A DNA stretch of 34,281 nucleotides from Acidithiobacillus sp. GTDB lineage: Bacteria; Pseudomonadota; Gammaproteobacteria; Acidithiobacillales; Acidithiobacillaceae. Below the pieces are notes generated by a model, which searched no databases, was not told where the DNA came from, and saw nothing but the letters and a program-made list of their open reading frames with translations. The stretch is taken from positions 1 to 34,281 of the forward strand of contig JAPTWR010000117.1 of NCBI GenBank assembly GCA_028065135.1, written 5' to 3'. A program made the translations under genes and the position numbers. Position 1 is the stretch's first letter. Every line of letters starts with the position of its first letter. This document shows, in pieces, positions 22,590 through 30,400 of the stretch.

Positions 22590-23151
22590 GCGGCTGCTCT
22601 GGTGGGGCGCATGGGCGATCATCGGTGTCCTGGTGCTGAATGCTGCCGTAGGGCTATGGATGCAGTACCAGCATCTGGTCTTCAACGACTCGACCTGCGA
22701 GCCCATCGGCATCTATAAGCTTCTCGGCTCGCCCTATCCATTGCATGATGGAGAACTGGTCGAAGTCGAGATTCCTGGCCCCGCCCATCACGCCGCCGTC
22801 GCGGAAGGCCTGAAGTACCACTGGTTTCCCGCTGGACAGCCGTGGATCAAAGAGATCGCCGCTGTCCCCGGGCAGACCGTGACGCTGGCAAGATCCGGGG
22901 TCCGGGTAGATGGGCACACTCTGCCCAACTCCCATGTGGATCGCTGGACGCCCGGCCACCATCACCGGATTGTCCATTACCCTTTCGGCACCTATCACCT
23001 GAAGCGTGGCCAGGTCTGGCTCTACGCCCCGGGAAACTATGCCTTTGACTCGAGCTATTATGGCCCAGTCCCGGAGACCAGCATCCTGCAACGGGCGGTT
23101 CCCTGGTGGACGATTCCCGGAAGCCAGTTCTGGCTGCAGAAGGGAGACTGA
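22561..23151 (+). CDS. traF: TraF-like S26 peptidase with Cys in the nucleophile position
   Basis: 196 aa. One N-terminal membrane helix (LLWWGAWAIIGVLVLNAAVG) precedes an S26/signal-peptidase-like domain. TraF proteases mature conjugative pilins. The family motif S-x-P-x-G-x-Y appears as C46-E-P-I-G-I-Y52, so the nucleophile position is Cys (codon TGC); Ser44 lies two residues earlier. The general-base lysine is plausible at K97 (WIKEIAAVPGQTV). A late block (RGQVWLYAPGNYAFDSSYYGPV) matches the domain's GD.W..g.n..SfDSR.fGpv element. GGAGCG lies 7 bp before the ATG. Last gene of the traB-traF unit. Confidence 0.78.
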   Translation: MQRISAAIAKRLLWWGAWAIIGVLVLNAAVGLWMQYQHLVFNDSTCEPIGIYKLLGSPYPLHDGELVEVEIPGPAHHAAVAEGLKYHWFPAGQPWIKEIAAVPGQTVTLARSGVRVDGHTLPNSHVDRWTPGHHHRIVHYPFGTYHLKRGQVWLYAPGNYAFDSSYYGPVPETSILQRAVPWWTIPGSQFWLQKGD

Positions 23152-23173
23152 GCCCCGGGCCGTCCTCGTAAAT

Positions 23174-23258
23174 CGTCTACCCGGTAGACGATTCCGACGG
23201 CGGGAAATGGTTTGGCGTCTACCCGGTAGACGATCTGGCCCGGCGCTGATCTATACCC
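23174..23258 (+). promoter_or_regulatory. par operon control region: two palindromes and GATCTATACCC
   Basis: CGTCTACCCGGTAGACG at 23174-23190 and again at 23216-23232 (42-bp step), then GATCTATACCC at 23248-23258, 41 bp before ATG 23289. Autoregulation of par operons by ParB/KorB-like proteins through nearby palindromes is common, which makes these candidate ParB sites. Confidence 0.55.
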
Positions 23259-23288
23259 ATTCGTGAAAGGGTCATAGCCGGGAAAAGC

Positions 23289-23684
23289 ATGCTGACACCA
23301 TCTCTCTTTAACGGTATGCCCTATGCGGGGGAATCCACGGTTATCCCGCTAAAGATGCATCTGTACATCCAGGCTCTGGCCTTCGTTCAGGGGATGACGC
23401 TGCGGGCCGTCCATGAGGACTGCGCTTCCCGGTTTCTGGCCGAAAAAGCGTGGGAGAAAGGACTTCGATGGCGGGATGGGCACCGCCCGGCCTTGGCCGA
23501 CCCGGAATGGGTGGAAGTGAACGTGCGGATTCCCTGCGATCTGGCGGACAACTTGGTAGAGGTCAGCCACCGGAACGGAGTCGACCTGCCCGATGTGCTC
23601 TATACGATGTTGTATTGGTATTCCTGGGTTCTGTACCCGCCACTGCATGAGCAGGAGCGGCGGAAAGCGCGAGAAGAGAGGTAG
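23289..23684 (+). CDS. hypothetical protein, first gene of par operon, 131 aa
   Basis: Unrecognised. The N-terminal third is a short hydrophobic/helical region (LKMHLYIQALAFVQGMTLRA). The C-terminal half has VNVRIPCDLADNLVEVSHRN, which resembles a ribbon-helix-helix start, then aromatic segments (LYTMLYWYSWVLYPPL) and a basic end. It precedes parA by 2 bp and shares its mRNA, so it may be a regulator or accessory of partition. GGGAAAAG lies upstream of the ATG. Confidence 0.55.
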   Translation: MLTPSLFNGMPYAGESTVIPLKMHLYIQALAFVQGMTLRAVHEDCASRFLAEKAWEKGLRWRDGHRPALADPEWVEVNVRIPCDLADNLVEVSHRNGVDLPDVLYTMLYWYSWVLYPPLHEQERRKAREER

Positions 23685-23686
23685 AG

Positions 23687-24457
23687 ATGCCACAGATCAT
23701 TACCGTGACCAATCAGAAGGGCGGGGTAGGAAAGACCGCTCTTGCCGTTCACATTGCGGCTTACGCCAGCATGGCGGCGAAGAAAAAGACATTGCTCGTG
23801 GATATGGACGGCCAACGCAACGCCACTTTTATCACTACGGGGGAGCCGAATGGCCGTGGCAAATCGGTATTAGACCTGTGGGACGGGGACACCAGTCTGG
23901 AGTTCCAGGATACCCGGTTTGGGGATCTCCAAATCCTGCCAGGCCACCAGCATGTCCATCTGGTGGAAAAGCAGGGATTGAAGGCCGGACATGAGGCGAT
24001 GAACCGTTTGCTGAATATCGATTTTGATGTGGTGGTCATCGACACGCCACCAGCTGCCGGCGTACAGCAGCTGGCCCCGCTCTATCTGGGCGGGTTGTTG
24101 GTGGCGCCCGTGGAGCCCGACCTGCTGGCGTTGCAGGGGCTCACTTCGCTGCTAAAGGTTTGGCGGGAGATCGCCTCGCAGGTCGATCTGGGATTGTCCC
24201 TGGTCATCAACAAGCGGGTTTTGAACTCCACGAACCAGCAGATGGTCGTGGATGCGATCACCGAGTCGGGTTTCGGTCAGCATGTGCTTCCGGTGCATCT
24301 GACCAATCGGCAGATTGTTTCCAACGCCATGAAACAGGGGATGCCCGTCTGGAAGCTGGACCCGAAAGACGCGGCGGCGGCGAAATGGGCCATGGCCTGC
24401 AAGATGATTCTGGAAACGGACCGGGTGCCGACGGAAGAAACGGTGAAGGAGGGATAA
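23687..24457 (+). CDS. parA: ParA-family partition ATPase
   Basis: 256 aa. Deviant Walker A at residues 11-17 (KGGVGKT, after IITVTNQ); Walker A' LLVDMDGQRNAT; Walker B VVVIDTPPAAG. It is a type Ib-size ParA without an N-terminal helix-turn-helix. It would bind nucleoid DNA when ATP-bound and move ParB-loaded element DNA. It starts 2 bp after the previous stop and ends 1 bp before parB, so the three genes are one operon. Confidence 0.93.
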   Translation: MPQIITVTNQKGGVGKTALAVHIAAYASMAAKKKTLLVDMDGQRNATFITTGEPNGRGKSVLDLWDGDTSLEFQDTRFGDLQILPGHQHVHLVEKQGLKAGHEAMNRLLNIDFDVVVIDTPPAAGVQQLAPLYLGGLLVAPVEPDLLALQGLTSLLKVWREIASQVDLGLSLVINKRVLNSTNQQMVVDAITESGFGQHVLPVHLTNRQIVSNAMKQGMPVWKLDPKDAAAAKWAMACKMILETDRVPTEETVKEG

Positions 24458-24458
24458 A

Positions 24459-25697
24459 ATGGCCAAGGTAGATCTTTCAGAGAATCTCTTTGATGAGATG
24501 AAGCGCACGCTGGCCGAGATGGCGGGAGATTCCGGCGAGACCGATGCCAAAGCCAATCGTCTACCCGGTAGACGACTTCCGGGACAGAAAGCGGCCCCGG
24601 CGGATGAACAGAATACCGTCTCGGGCGGAACTGTCGGCAGCGGAGCCGCTTCGGCGCTCTTTCTGGAGTTGTCGGAGATCGAGCCGGACCCGGAGCAGCC
24701 GCGCAAGACGTTTGTGGCATCCGGGGCACAGGATGCCATCGACAATGATCTGGAATTGCTGAAGGAAAGCATCTTGCAGCATGGGGTATTACAGCCCATC
24801 GCGGTACGTCATGCCGCGTCGGGAAGGTATCGGATCATAGCGGGCGAGCGGCGCTGGAGGGCATCCATGGCTGCCCGAGACAGCGGCCAGCCATGCCGTC
24901 GCAAGGGCTATGACCTGTCCCGGATTCCAGCCGTGATCCTGGAGCCCGACACAGACGCTGACCGTCTGGAAATGCAGCTGGTCGAAAACCTGGCGCGAGC
25001 GGATATGACGCCCGTGGATACGGCGAAGGCCGTAAAGCAGTTGATGGATAGCCTGGATCCCAAGCCGAGCCTGGCGGATCTGGGCAAGCGGCTGGGTCGA
25101 TCCAAGGCATGGGTACATCAGATGCTCTCTCTGGGGAGCGAAGATGCGCAGGCTGTGGCGGAGTATCTGGGCGTGCCGCTGGAGTCCATCGGGCAAACGG
25201 ACATCAGTCGCATGAAAGGATGGATGAAGGACGAGGACAAGCGCATCGTGCTGGACGCCATCCGTGCCAGCCTGCAGGCCGGGGAAACCCTCTCCCGCGT
25301 GCTGGTGGATAGAGAGGAAGATCGCTACGAACAAGGTTTGAGCGGAAAACCGCAGGAGGTAGACATGCAGCAGGAAAATGGGGCCGTGATGGGTTCGCAC
25401 CCTGCAAGGGCTTTTGATGCCAATGGGGAAGAAATGGATTTGTCCACGATCGATCTGCGCAATGTCGATAGCGATGAGGACGTCGAGGATGGGGGCGCCG
25501 TGGATGAGAATGGAGTGGTCGTCGGAGATCCGGCGGATGGAGCATCCCTGCCGGGAGCATCCCTGCCGAACCAGGTGACGGTGACGCTTCCCCGCCCTCT
25601 GCTGGAGAGGGCCTTTGCAAAGGCAGGGCGCGAATTGCCCGGGACGATGGGAACGGCGGAGATCGTTGAGGTGTTGGAGTTGGTGTTAAACGGGTGA
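24459..25697 (+). CDS. parB: ParB/KorB-like partition and regulatory protein
   Basis: 412 aa. The ParB N-terminal (CTPase) domain spans about 68-170, with PDPEQPRKTF, VLQPIAVR and IAGERRWRAS (129-136). A helix-turn-helix lies at about 203-223 (PSLADLGKRLGRSKAWVHQM). A long linker with an acidic stretch follows (DLRNVDSDEDVEDGG), then a C-terminal part that may dimerise (TVTLPRPLLERAFAKAG). ParB binds parS-type palindromes, and KorB relatives also repress promoters. A full copy of the regional palindrome is in frame at residues 34-39 (RLPGRR), in the disordered N-terminal leader. The stop TGA lies in GTGA, immediately followed by a HEARO-like element. Confidence 0.9.
   Translation: MAKVDLSENLFDEMKRTLAEMAGDSGETDAKANRLPGRRLPGQKAAPADEQNTVSGGTVGSGAASALFLELSEIEPDPEQPRKTFVASGAQDAIDNDLELLKESILQHGVLQPIAVRHAASGRYRIIAGERRWRASMAARDSGQPCRRKGYDLSRIPAVILEPDTDADRLEMQLVENLARADMTPVDTAKAVKQLMDSLDPKPSLADLGKRLGRSKAWVHQMLSLGSEDAQAVAEYLGVPLESIGQTDISRMKGWMKDEDKRIVLDAIRASLQAGETLSRVLVDREEDRYEQGLSGKPQEVDMQQENGAVMGSHPARAFDANGEEMDLSTIDLRNVDSDEDVEDGGAVDENGVVVGDPADGASLPGASLPNQVTVTLPRPLLERAFAKAGRELPGTMGTAEIVEVLELVLNG
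24558..24574. repeat. palindrome copy inside parB
   Basis: Exact CGTCTACCCGGTAGACG, in frame, encoding RLPGRR between the ParB N-terminal helix and its folded domain. LPG occurs again just after it (RLPGQK). Confidence 0.85.
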
Positions 25698-25980
25698 CCG
25701 CGAAACCGCGACGTCAACTACCCCGTCCTTAAAGGACGGAGCTTGCAAGGCGGTACGCAGGCTGGGTTGACCAGGGAGCACGAGCGGTAACGTGCAGACG
25801 TTTGTAACAGGTCGTTGAGACCCACTCCGGGATGCTTCCTCAGTCCCGGACACTGGAAGGCTTACAGCCCGTAAGGGCCGGGATCATGCTGGCGAAAGGT
25901 AAAGCGCCGAAGGTTCCAGCCGCGTGTGCAAAAGCACGGAGCCCACCCTCTGCTGGCACTGAATGCTGGACGGTGAAGGC
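25698..25980 (+). ncRNA. HEARO/IscB-type omega-RNA-like element without an IscB gene
   Basis: About 280 bp of highly structured DNA with no ORF. Stems include CGCG-AAAC-CGCG right after the parB stop, CCGTCC-TTAAA-GGACGG (25723-25739), CCGGGA...TCCCGG around 25827-25849, and long-range CTGGAA...TTCCAG. The block CCGGGATGCTTCCTCAGTCC followed by CGGACACTGG matches the conserved core I remember from HEARO/IscB omega-RNAs (CTGGGAT..TCCCCAGTCCCCGGAACTG). The 5' boundary directly follows GTGA, the kind of tetranucleotide after which HEARO elements are reported to insert. These RNAs carry the guide at their 5' end and normally precede iscB on the same strand. Here the downstream gene is an unrelated HiPIP on the other strand. 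The exact 3' end is uncertain. Confidence 0.7.
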
Positions 25981-26355
25981 TTACGAATCGACAGACGGTA
26001 CGGGTGAGTACAAAATGCAGTAACCCATCGGGCTAATTCGTCCCTCCACCAGTTGGCAGGTCCCGTCCTTCATCATTTCCGGTCCCATGTTGTGCATATT
26101 CCCCATCATCTCCGGCCCCATACCACCCATCATTCCGTGTCCGGCGACCCCGCCAGTCGGGATGAAATGTATGCACATCCCGCACATCTTGTGCCCACTT
26201 GGGTGATCCTGGTAATGGACGACTGCTTTTGCGATCTTCTTGCGCGTCGCAGCGTGGGTCATTGCGCCAACAAATGGGTATGTGGCGACCGCCACAATGG
26301 TCGCAGCAGTTATTTTTATCCAACTGCGGCGTGAAATCCGTTTAGGTCTTTCCAT
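25981..26355 (-). CDS. HiPIP-type high-potential iron-sulfur protein with Met-rich insertion
   Basis: 124 aa. The N-terminus is a Tat-like signal (ISRRSWIKITAATIVAVATY), so it should fold with its 4Fe-4S cluster before export to the periplasm. Cluster cysteines are C58-x2-C61, C100 and C113, in contexts typical of HiPIPs (VHYQDHPSGHKMCGMC; LVEGRISPMGYCILYSP), close to the Iro protein of iron oxidisers. Between C61 and C100 is an unusual segment rich in Met, Gly and His (GHGMMGGMGPEMMGNMHNMG), where normal HiPIPs have a short loop. AGGAGAA lies 9 bp before ATG 26355. It ends inside the 3' edge of the HEARO-like element. A role in electron transfer with copper sensitivity or binding is inferred from the insertion and the metal-export neighbours. 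Confidence 0.85.
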   Translation of the reverse strand: MERPKRISRRSWIKITAATIVAVATYPFVGAMTHAATRKKIAKAVVHYQDHPSGHKMCGMCIHFIPTGGVAGHGMMGGMGPEMMGNMHNMGPEMMKDGTCQLVEGRISPMGYCILYSPVPSVDS

Positions 26356-26368
26356 GATGGGTTCTCCT

Positions 26369-26388
26369 ATAAACCTGTACAGGTTTAT
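26369..26388. promoter_or_regulatory. perfect 20-bp palindrome upstream of the HiPIP gene
   Basis: AT-AAACCTGTACAGGTTT-AT is a perfect inverted repeat, 14 bp before the HiPIP ATG, next to its ribosome binding site and 8 bp from the end of the preceding gene. It could be an operator for a dimeric regulator (CTGTACAG core) or a hairpin in the intercistronic mRNA. No T-run follows, so it is not an intrinsic terminator. Confidence 0.55.
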
Positions 26389-26395
26389 CCGTTAG

Positions 26396-26926
26396 TCAAC
26401 CATGCATCATCATGTGACCATGCATCATGTGGATCCAATTCTCACGGGCGAGATGGTGATAGATAGCTTGCTGAGCGGGATTCAGGAGCCGGTACCCCTT
26501 CATATGGTACGGGATCATCACATAACCCAGGTAAGCTTGAGCACGGCCAACAGCCTGGACATCTTGCGTCAGCACCCGGATAGACGGATCTGGTAGCTTC
26601 GCTTCTTCTCTGTACTTTCGGTAGGCTTTCTTGAGAGTCACAACCCCGTGTTCGGTGTTCTGCATCATGCCGATCACCAGTATTTTTTCCTGTTTTATTT
26701 GCCCTGCGGTCAGATGCAGAGCGGCGGCATTCATCAGGTCCCAATGTGGACCAGGATGGAACTGATAAAAATTTCTGGCAAAGCCAAAATTGTGATGTAC
26801 GAAATACATATGTGTTTTTTCCATAGCATTTGCGTTGCCATGCATAGTGGCTTCCGCTTGCGAAACCCCTATACTGAGCATAGCCAGAACCACTGTTGTT
26901 GCCATGATCTCCATCGTTTTTTTCAT
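26396..26926 (-). CDS. periplasmic Spy/CpxP-like His/Met-rich protein
   Basis: 176 aa from ATG 26926 (MKKTMEIMATT), chosen because GAGGA lies 8 bp upstream; ATG 26941 would add five residues. A Sec signal peptide (TTVVLAMLSIGVSQAEA) is followed by a helical region with an LTxxQ-type motif (LHLTAGQIKQEKILVIGMM) and a second one near the end (RLLNPAQQAIYHHL). This is the layout of the Spy/CpxP/ZraP group of periplasmic chaperones and metal sensors. Metal ligands are abundant: an N-terminal HGNANAMEKTHMYFVHH and a C-terminal HMMHGHMMMHG tail. It is likely a copper or silver responsive periplasmic protein, co-transcribed with the HiPIP. Confidence 0.65.
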   Translation of the reverse strand: MKKTMEIMATTVVLAMLSIGVSQAEATMHGNANAMEKTHMYFVHHNFGFARNFYQFHPGPHWDLMNAAALHLTAGQIKQEKILVIGMMQNTEHGVVTLKKAYRKYREEAKLPDPSIRVLTQDVQAVGRAQAYLGYVMIPYHMKGYRLLNPAQQAIYHHLARENWIHMMHGHMMMHG

Positions 26927-26937
26927 CTGTCGTATCC

Positions 26938-27246
26938 TCATTGAACAATGTGACTTGTCACAGAGCTTATTTTTGCCTCTTCGGTCGTTATTCCATGGAT
27001 GGGTTTATGCCTCGACAACGCTTCCCTGAACATGGCTCTCAGATATGACCTGATCGTATCGTCAGACAGGTCGCTAACCTCGAACACGCGCATTGCAAGC
27101 CATGAATCTGCCTTGTAAGCATTTCCAACACAAAGACAAAGCGCATCAAAAAGCTGGCAATCCATCGTGACCAATACCGTTTTGGTATCGGTGACATGCA
27201 CTTCCTTGATGATTTGTTTGCCGTTTGCGGGGGGCAGAGCGCGCAC
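26938..27246 (-). CDS. hypothetical protein, 102 aa
   Basis: GTG 27246 with GAGAGGATG upstream. Soluble, with no signal peptide: TKTVLVTMDCQLFDALCLCV then LAMRVFEVSDLSDDTIRSYL. Two Cys pairs are not in a recognised metal motif. Family unknown. Its end nearly abuts the Spy-like gene, so it is probably the first gene of a three-gene unit with Spy-like and HiPIP. Confidence 0.5.
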   Translation of the reverse strand: MRALPPANGKQIIKEVHVTDTKTVLVTMDCQLFDALCLCVGNAYKADSWLAMRVFEVSDLSDDTIRSYLRAMFREALSRHKPIHGITTEEAKISSVTSHIVQ

Positions 27247-27490
27247 ATAATCATCCTCTCAAAATAAAAGCCATTTATGTACGATAGCTCTTAGGCCCGC
27301 ATGCCGCAACTTTCCTAGTTTTGACACCGCCAGAAAGGGGTTGTAAGCCCATCCAGTGCCAGCAACATTGGCGGCATTGTTCTCAACCGATAACTTGCCT
27401 CGATCAGCAGACGCATCCAGTGTCCGACACGCTGCGCTACCATGAAAAAGAACATCTGATGATAAGACCCGCATCGAAAACCGCTGCGGG
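27247..27490. other. gap between RND pump gene and the 102-aa gene
   Basis: 244 bp. A 46-codon minus-strand frame (27455-27315, MFFFMVAQRVGHWMRLLIEA...) has no ribosome binding site and is not credible on its own. No terminator recognised. A promoter for the downstream unit should lie here. Confidence 0.35.
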
Positions 27491-30400
27491 CTATCGGCCC
27501 GCGGCATATCCGAAGCGCCCGAAACGTAAAGCCATGGTCGGTAGCACCAGCAGGTTCAAAGCGGTCGATGTGATCAGGCCGCCGAGAATGACTTGTGCCA
27601 TAGGCCCTTCGATCTCGTTGCCCGGTGCTCCGCTGGCGAGCGCCAACGGGAGCAGGCCCAAGGCCGTAACCAAGGCCGTCATGAGGATGGGCACTAGCCG
27701 CTCCTGGGCGCCTCGGATCGCCGCCTCCCGCCCCCAAGACATGCCTTCCACCTCAACCAGATGCTGGTAATGGGAAATCAGCATGATGGAATTGCGCAAG
27801 CTGATGCCGAAGATGGTCACGAAGCCCACCAGCGAGCCAAGCGACAGTACGCCGCTGGTGAACAGCACGGCCGCTACCCCGCCGATCAGGGCGAAGGGCA
27901 GATTGAGGAGCACCAAGAACAAGGCGCGCGTACGGCGCAGGGCGATGAAAAGCAGGAGAACGATACCCACTCCCGCCATCAGTGCATGCATGAGCAGTTC
28001 GCGTTGCGCTTTCGCCTGTGCCTCCGCGGCACCCGAAAAGACCACGTAGGTTCCGGGCGGAAAACGGACCTCCGTGTGAATACGCCGCTCGGCCTCTTGC
28101 ACGAAACCGCTCAACGCCCGCCCCTGGACATTCGTCGTGACGGTCTGCACTGGCTGCCCAGCGGTTTCGAGAATGGCATAGGGTCCGAAGCTTTCATGGA
28201 TGTCGGCCAAGTCCCGCAACGGGACGACCCATCCATTCGGGTTGCGCAAGGGCAGATTGCCCACCTGCACCGGATTCTGCCGTTCAGCGGGATCAAGCGT
28301 TACTACCACATTGAATACTCGGTTACCTTGATAGGTTTGCGCGACCGTGGTGCCCGCGTAGGCGGTTTGGATCGCGTCGAGCACGCCCACCGGCTCGAAT
28401 CCCCAGCGGGCCAACGCCGTCTGTCGAAGGCGAATGGTCAGTTGCGGCGCACTTGGCGGGGCGTGCATCCGCACATCCACGGCGCCTTGTAACTGCTCGA
28501 GAACCGAGGCGATTTCCCGCGCTTTTTCATAAAGCAGATTGAAATTCGTGCCAAAGACGCTGACTATTACCGGTGCGGTGTAACCGGAGATCGTTTCTTC
28601 AATACGATCCGACAATGGGGTTTCAACAGAGAAACCCACCCCTGGAAACTCCGAGAGGGCTTTGCGGATCCGGGTCAGGACATGCTCTTGGGCATCCCCG
28701 GAAAGGGGTTTGAGACCGACGATAAATTCGCTCACGTTGACGCCGTAAGTATCCGTACCCGTCCTCTCTGCACGTCCCACCCGTTGGGCTACCGAGCGCA
28801 CGGCTGGGATACGGCCAAGGGCCAAAGAAATGCGGCGCCCGAGTCGTAACGACTCGGCAAGCGAGGTGCCCGGTTCGGTGGATACATGCACGATGAAATG
28901 TCGTTCCCTAAATTCCGGTAGAAAATTATTTCCGAATGAATGCAAGACCGCCATCGCCGTCAGGAACAGTAGCGTAATTCCCACGATCAGCCACCGACTG
29001 TGGCCCTCCGTGGTAGTGAGTAACCGTGCCTGGGCCGCCTTGACCTTGCGAATCCAGGCATGCTCCAGCGAGCGGGATGGTGTGCGTTCAAGCAGCAGGT
29101 AGGCCAGGGCAGGGGTCACGGTCAGCGCGACCCCCAAAGAGGCGAAGACGGCCGCGATATAAGCCTCTCCCAGCGGCGCGAAGAGCTTACCGGCTACCCC
29201 GGAGAGCGACAGCACCGGCAGGAAGACCAAGGCCACGATAAAGGTCGCGTAGGTCACCGCCCCCCGCACTTCCCATGAACTGCTGAACACTACCTTCGCG
29301 ATGGATGAGGGTTGTGGTCGGATGCGGTTTTCGCGCAGACGCCGAAAGATGTTCTCGACGTCGATGATGGCGTCGTCCGCCACCTCACCAATGGCGATGG
29401 CAAGCCCACCCAAGGTCATGGTATTGATGCTGGCGCCCAGCGCGTTGAGAACGATGATCGCAGTAAGCAGCGAAAGGGGGATGGCGGTCGCCGATATCAA
29501 AGCGGTGCGCACATTGAACAGAAAGAGAAAGAGCACGGCGATGACGAGGACGGCTCCCAACAGGAGCGCCCCGCGCAGGTGGGCAATGGCGGTTTCTATG
29601 TAACTGGCCTGCCGAAAAAGATCAGGATGCAGGGACACCCCTTGCGCCGCCAGCACCGGGCCAAGCTGTTGGAGACGATCCTTCAATGCCCTGGTCACCG
29701 CCAGGGTGTTGGCGCCGTATTGTTCCTCGACATTGAGGATGACTCCTTGCTTGCCGCCTATGGTAGCGCCGCCGATGGCCGGCGCCGGCGCCGCCACCAC
29801 ATGCGCCACATCACCCAAACGGAGATCCGCGCCCTGGCGACGCAGGATGACCACGTTCGCCAACTGGGGGGCGGTGATGCTTTGGCCCTCGGTGCGTATG
29901 GCGATCCTTTGGTTGGCATCCTCCAGGAAACCAGCCGCCCGTACCCCGGTGGCCCGTTGCGCGGCGCGGACGATGTCTTGGAACGACAGTCCGAAACGGA
30001 CCAGCTTTCCCGGTTCGACCTGGATCTGCAGTTCGCGCACCTGCCCACCATATATGGCGACATTGGCCACGCCGGGGATGCTGAGCAGTTGGGGTTTCAG
30101 CAGCCAATCGGCCAAGGTGCGCAGGGTCATCAGCGAACGGGTATCCGACGTAAGGCCCAGCACTTGGACCACGCCCGTTGCCGACGTCAATGGGGTCAGG
30201 AAAGGTGCGCGCACCCCGAGGGGCAACTGTCCGGCGACAGCATTCAGCCGTTCGGCCACGATCTGGCGGTCCCGGTAAATGTCCGTCCCGTTGTGGAACG
30301 TCAAGGTGATTACCGACAGTCCTTGAATGGACCGCGAACGCATGGACTGCAAACCGAGCGTCCCGGATAACGTGTTCTCGATGGGCTGGGTGACCAGGGT

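Noticed and set aside
25723..25739. Terminator of parB
   Set aside because: The hairpin has no T-run and belongs to the HEARO-like structured region.
25981..26400. IscB gene after the omega-RNA-like element
   Set aside because: No plus-strand frame with the IscB start pattern or HNH motif; the HiPIP gene occupies the opposite strand.
27315..27455. 46-aa minus-strand ORF after the RND gene
   Set aside because: No ribosome binding site, no recognisable family, and unusual composition.
29312..30370. 352-codon plus-strand frame opposite the RND pump
   Set aside because: Antisense shadow in GC-rich coding DNA.
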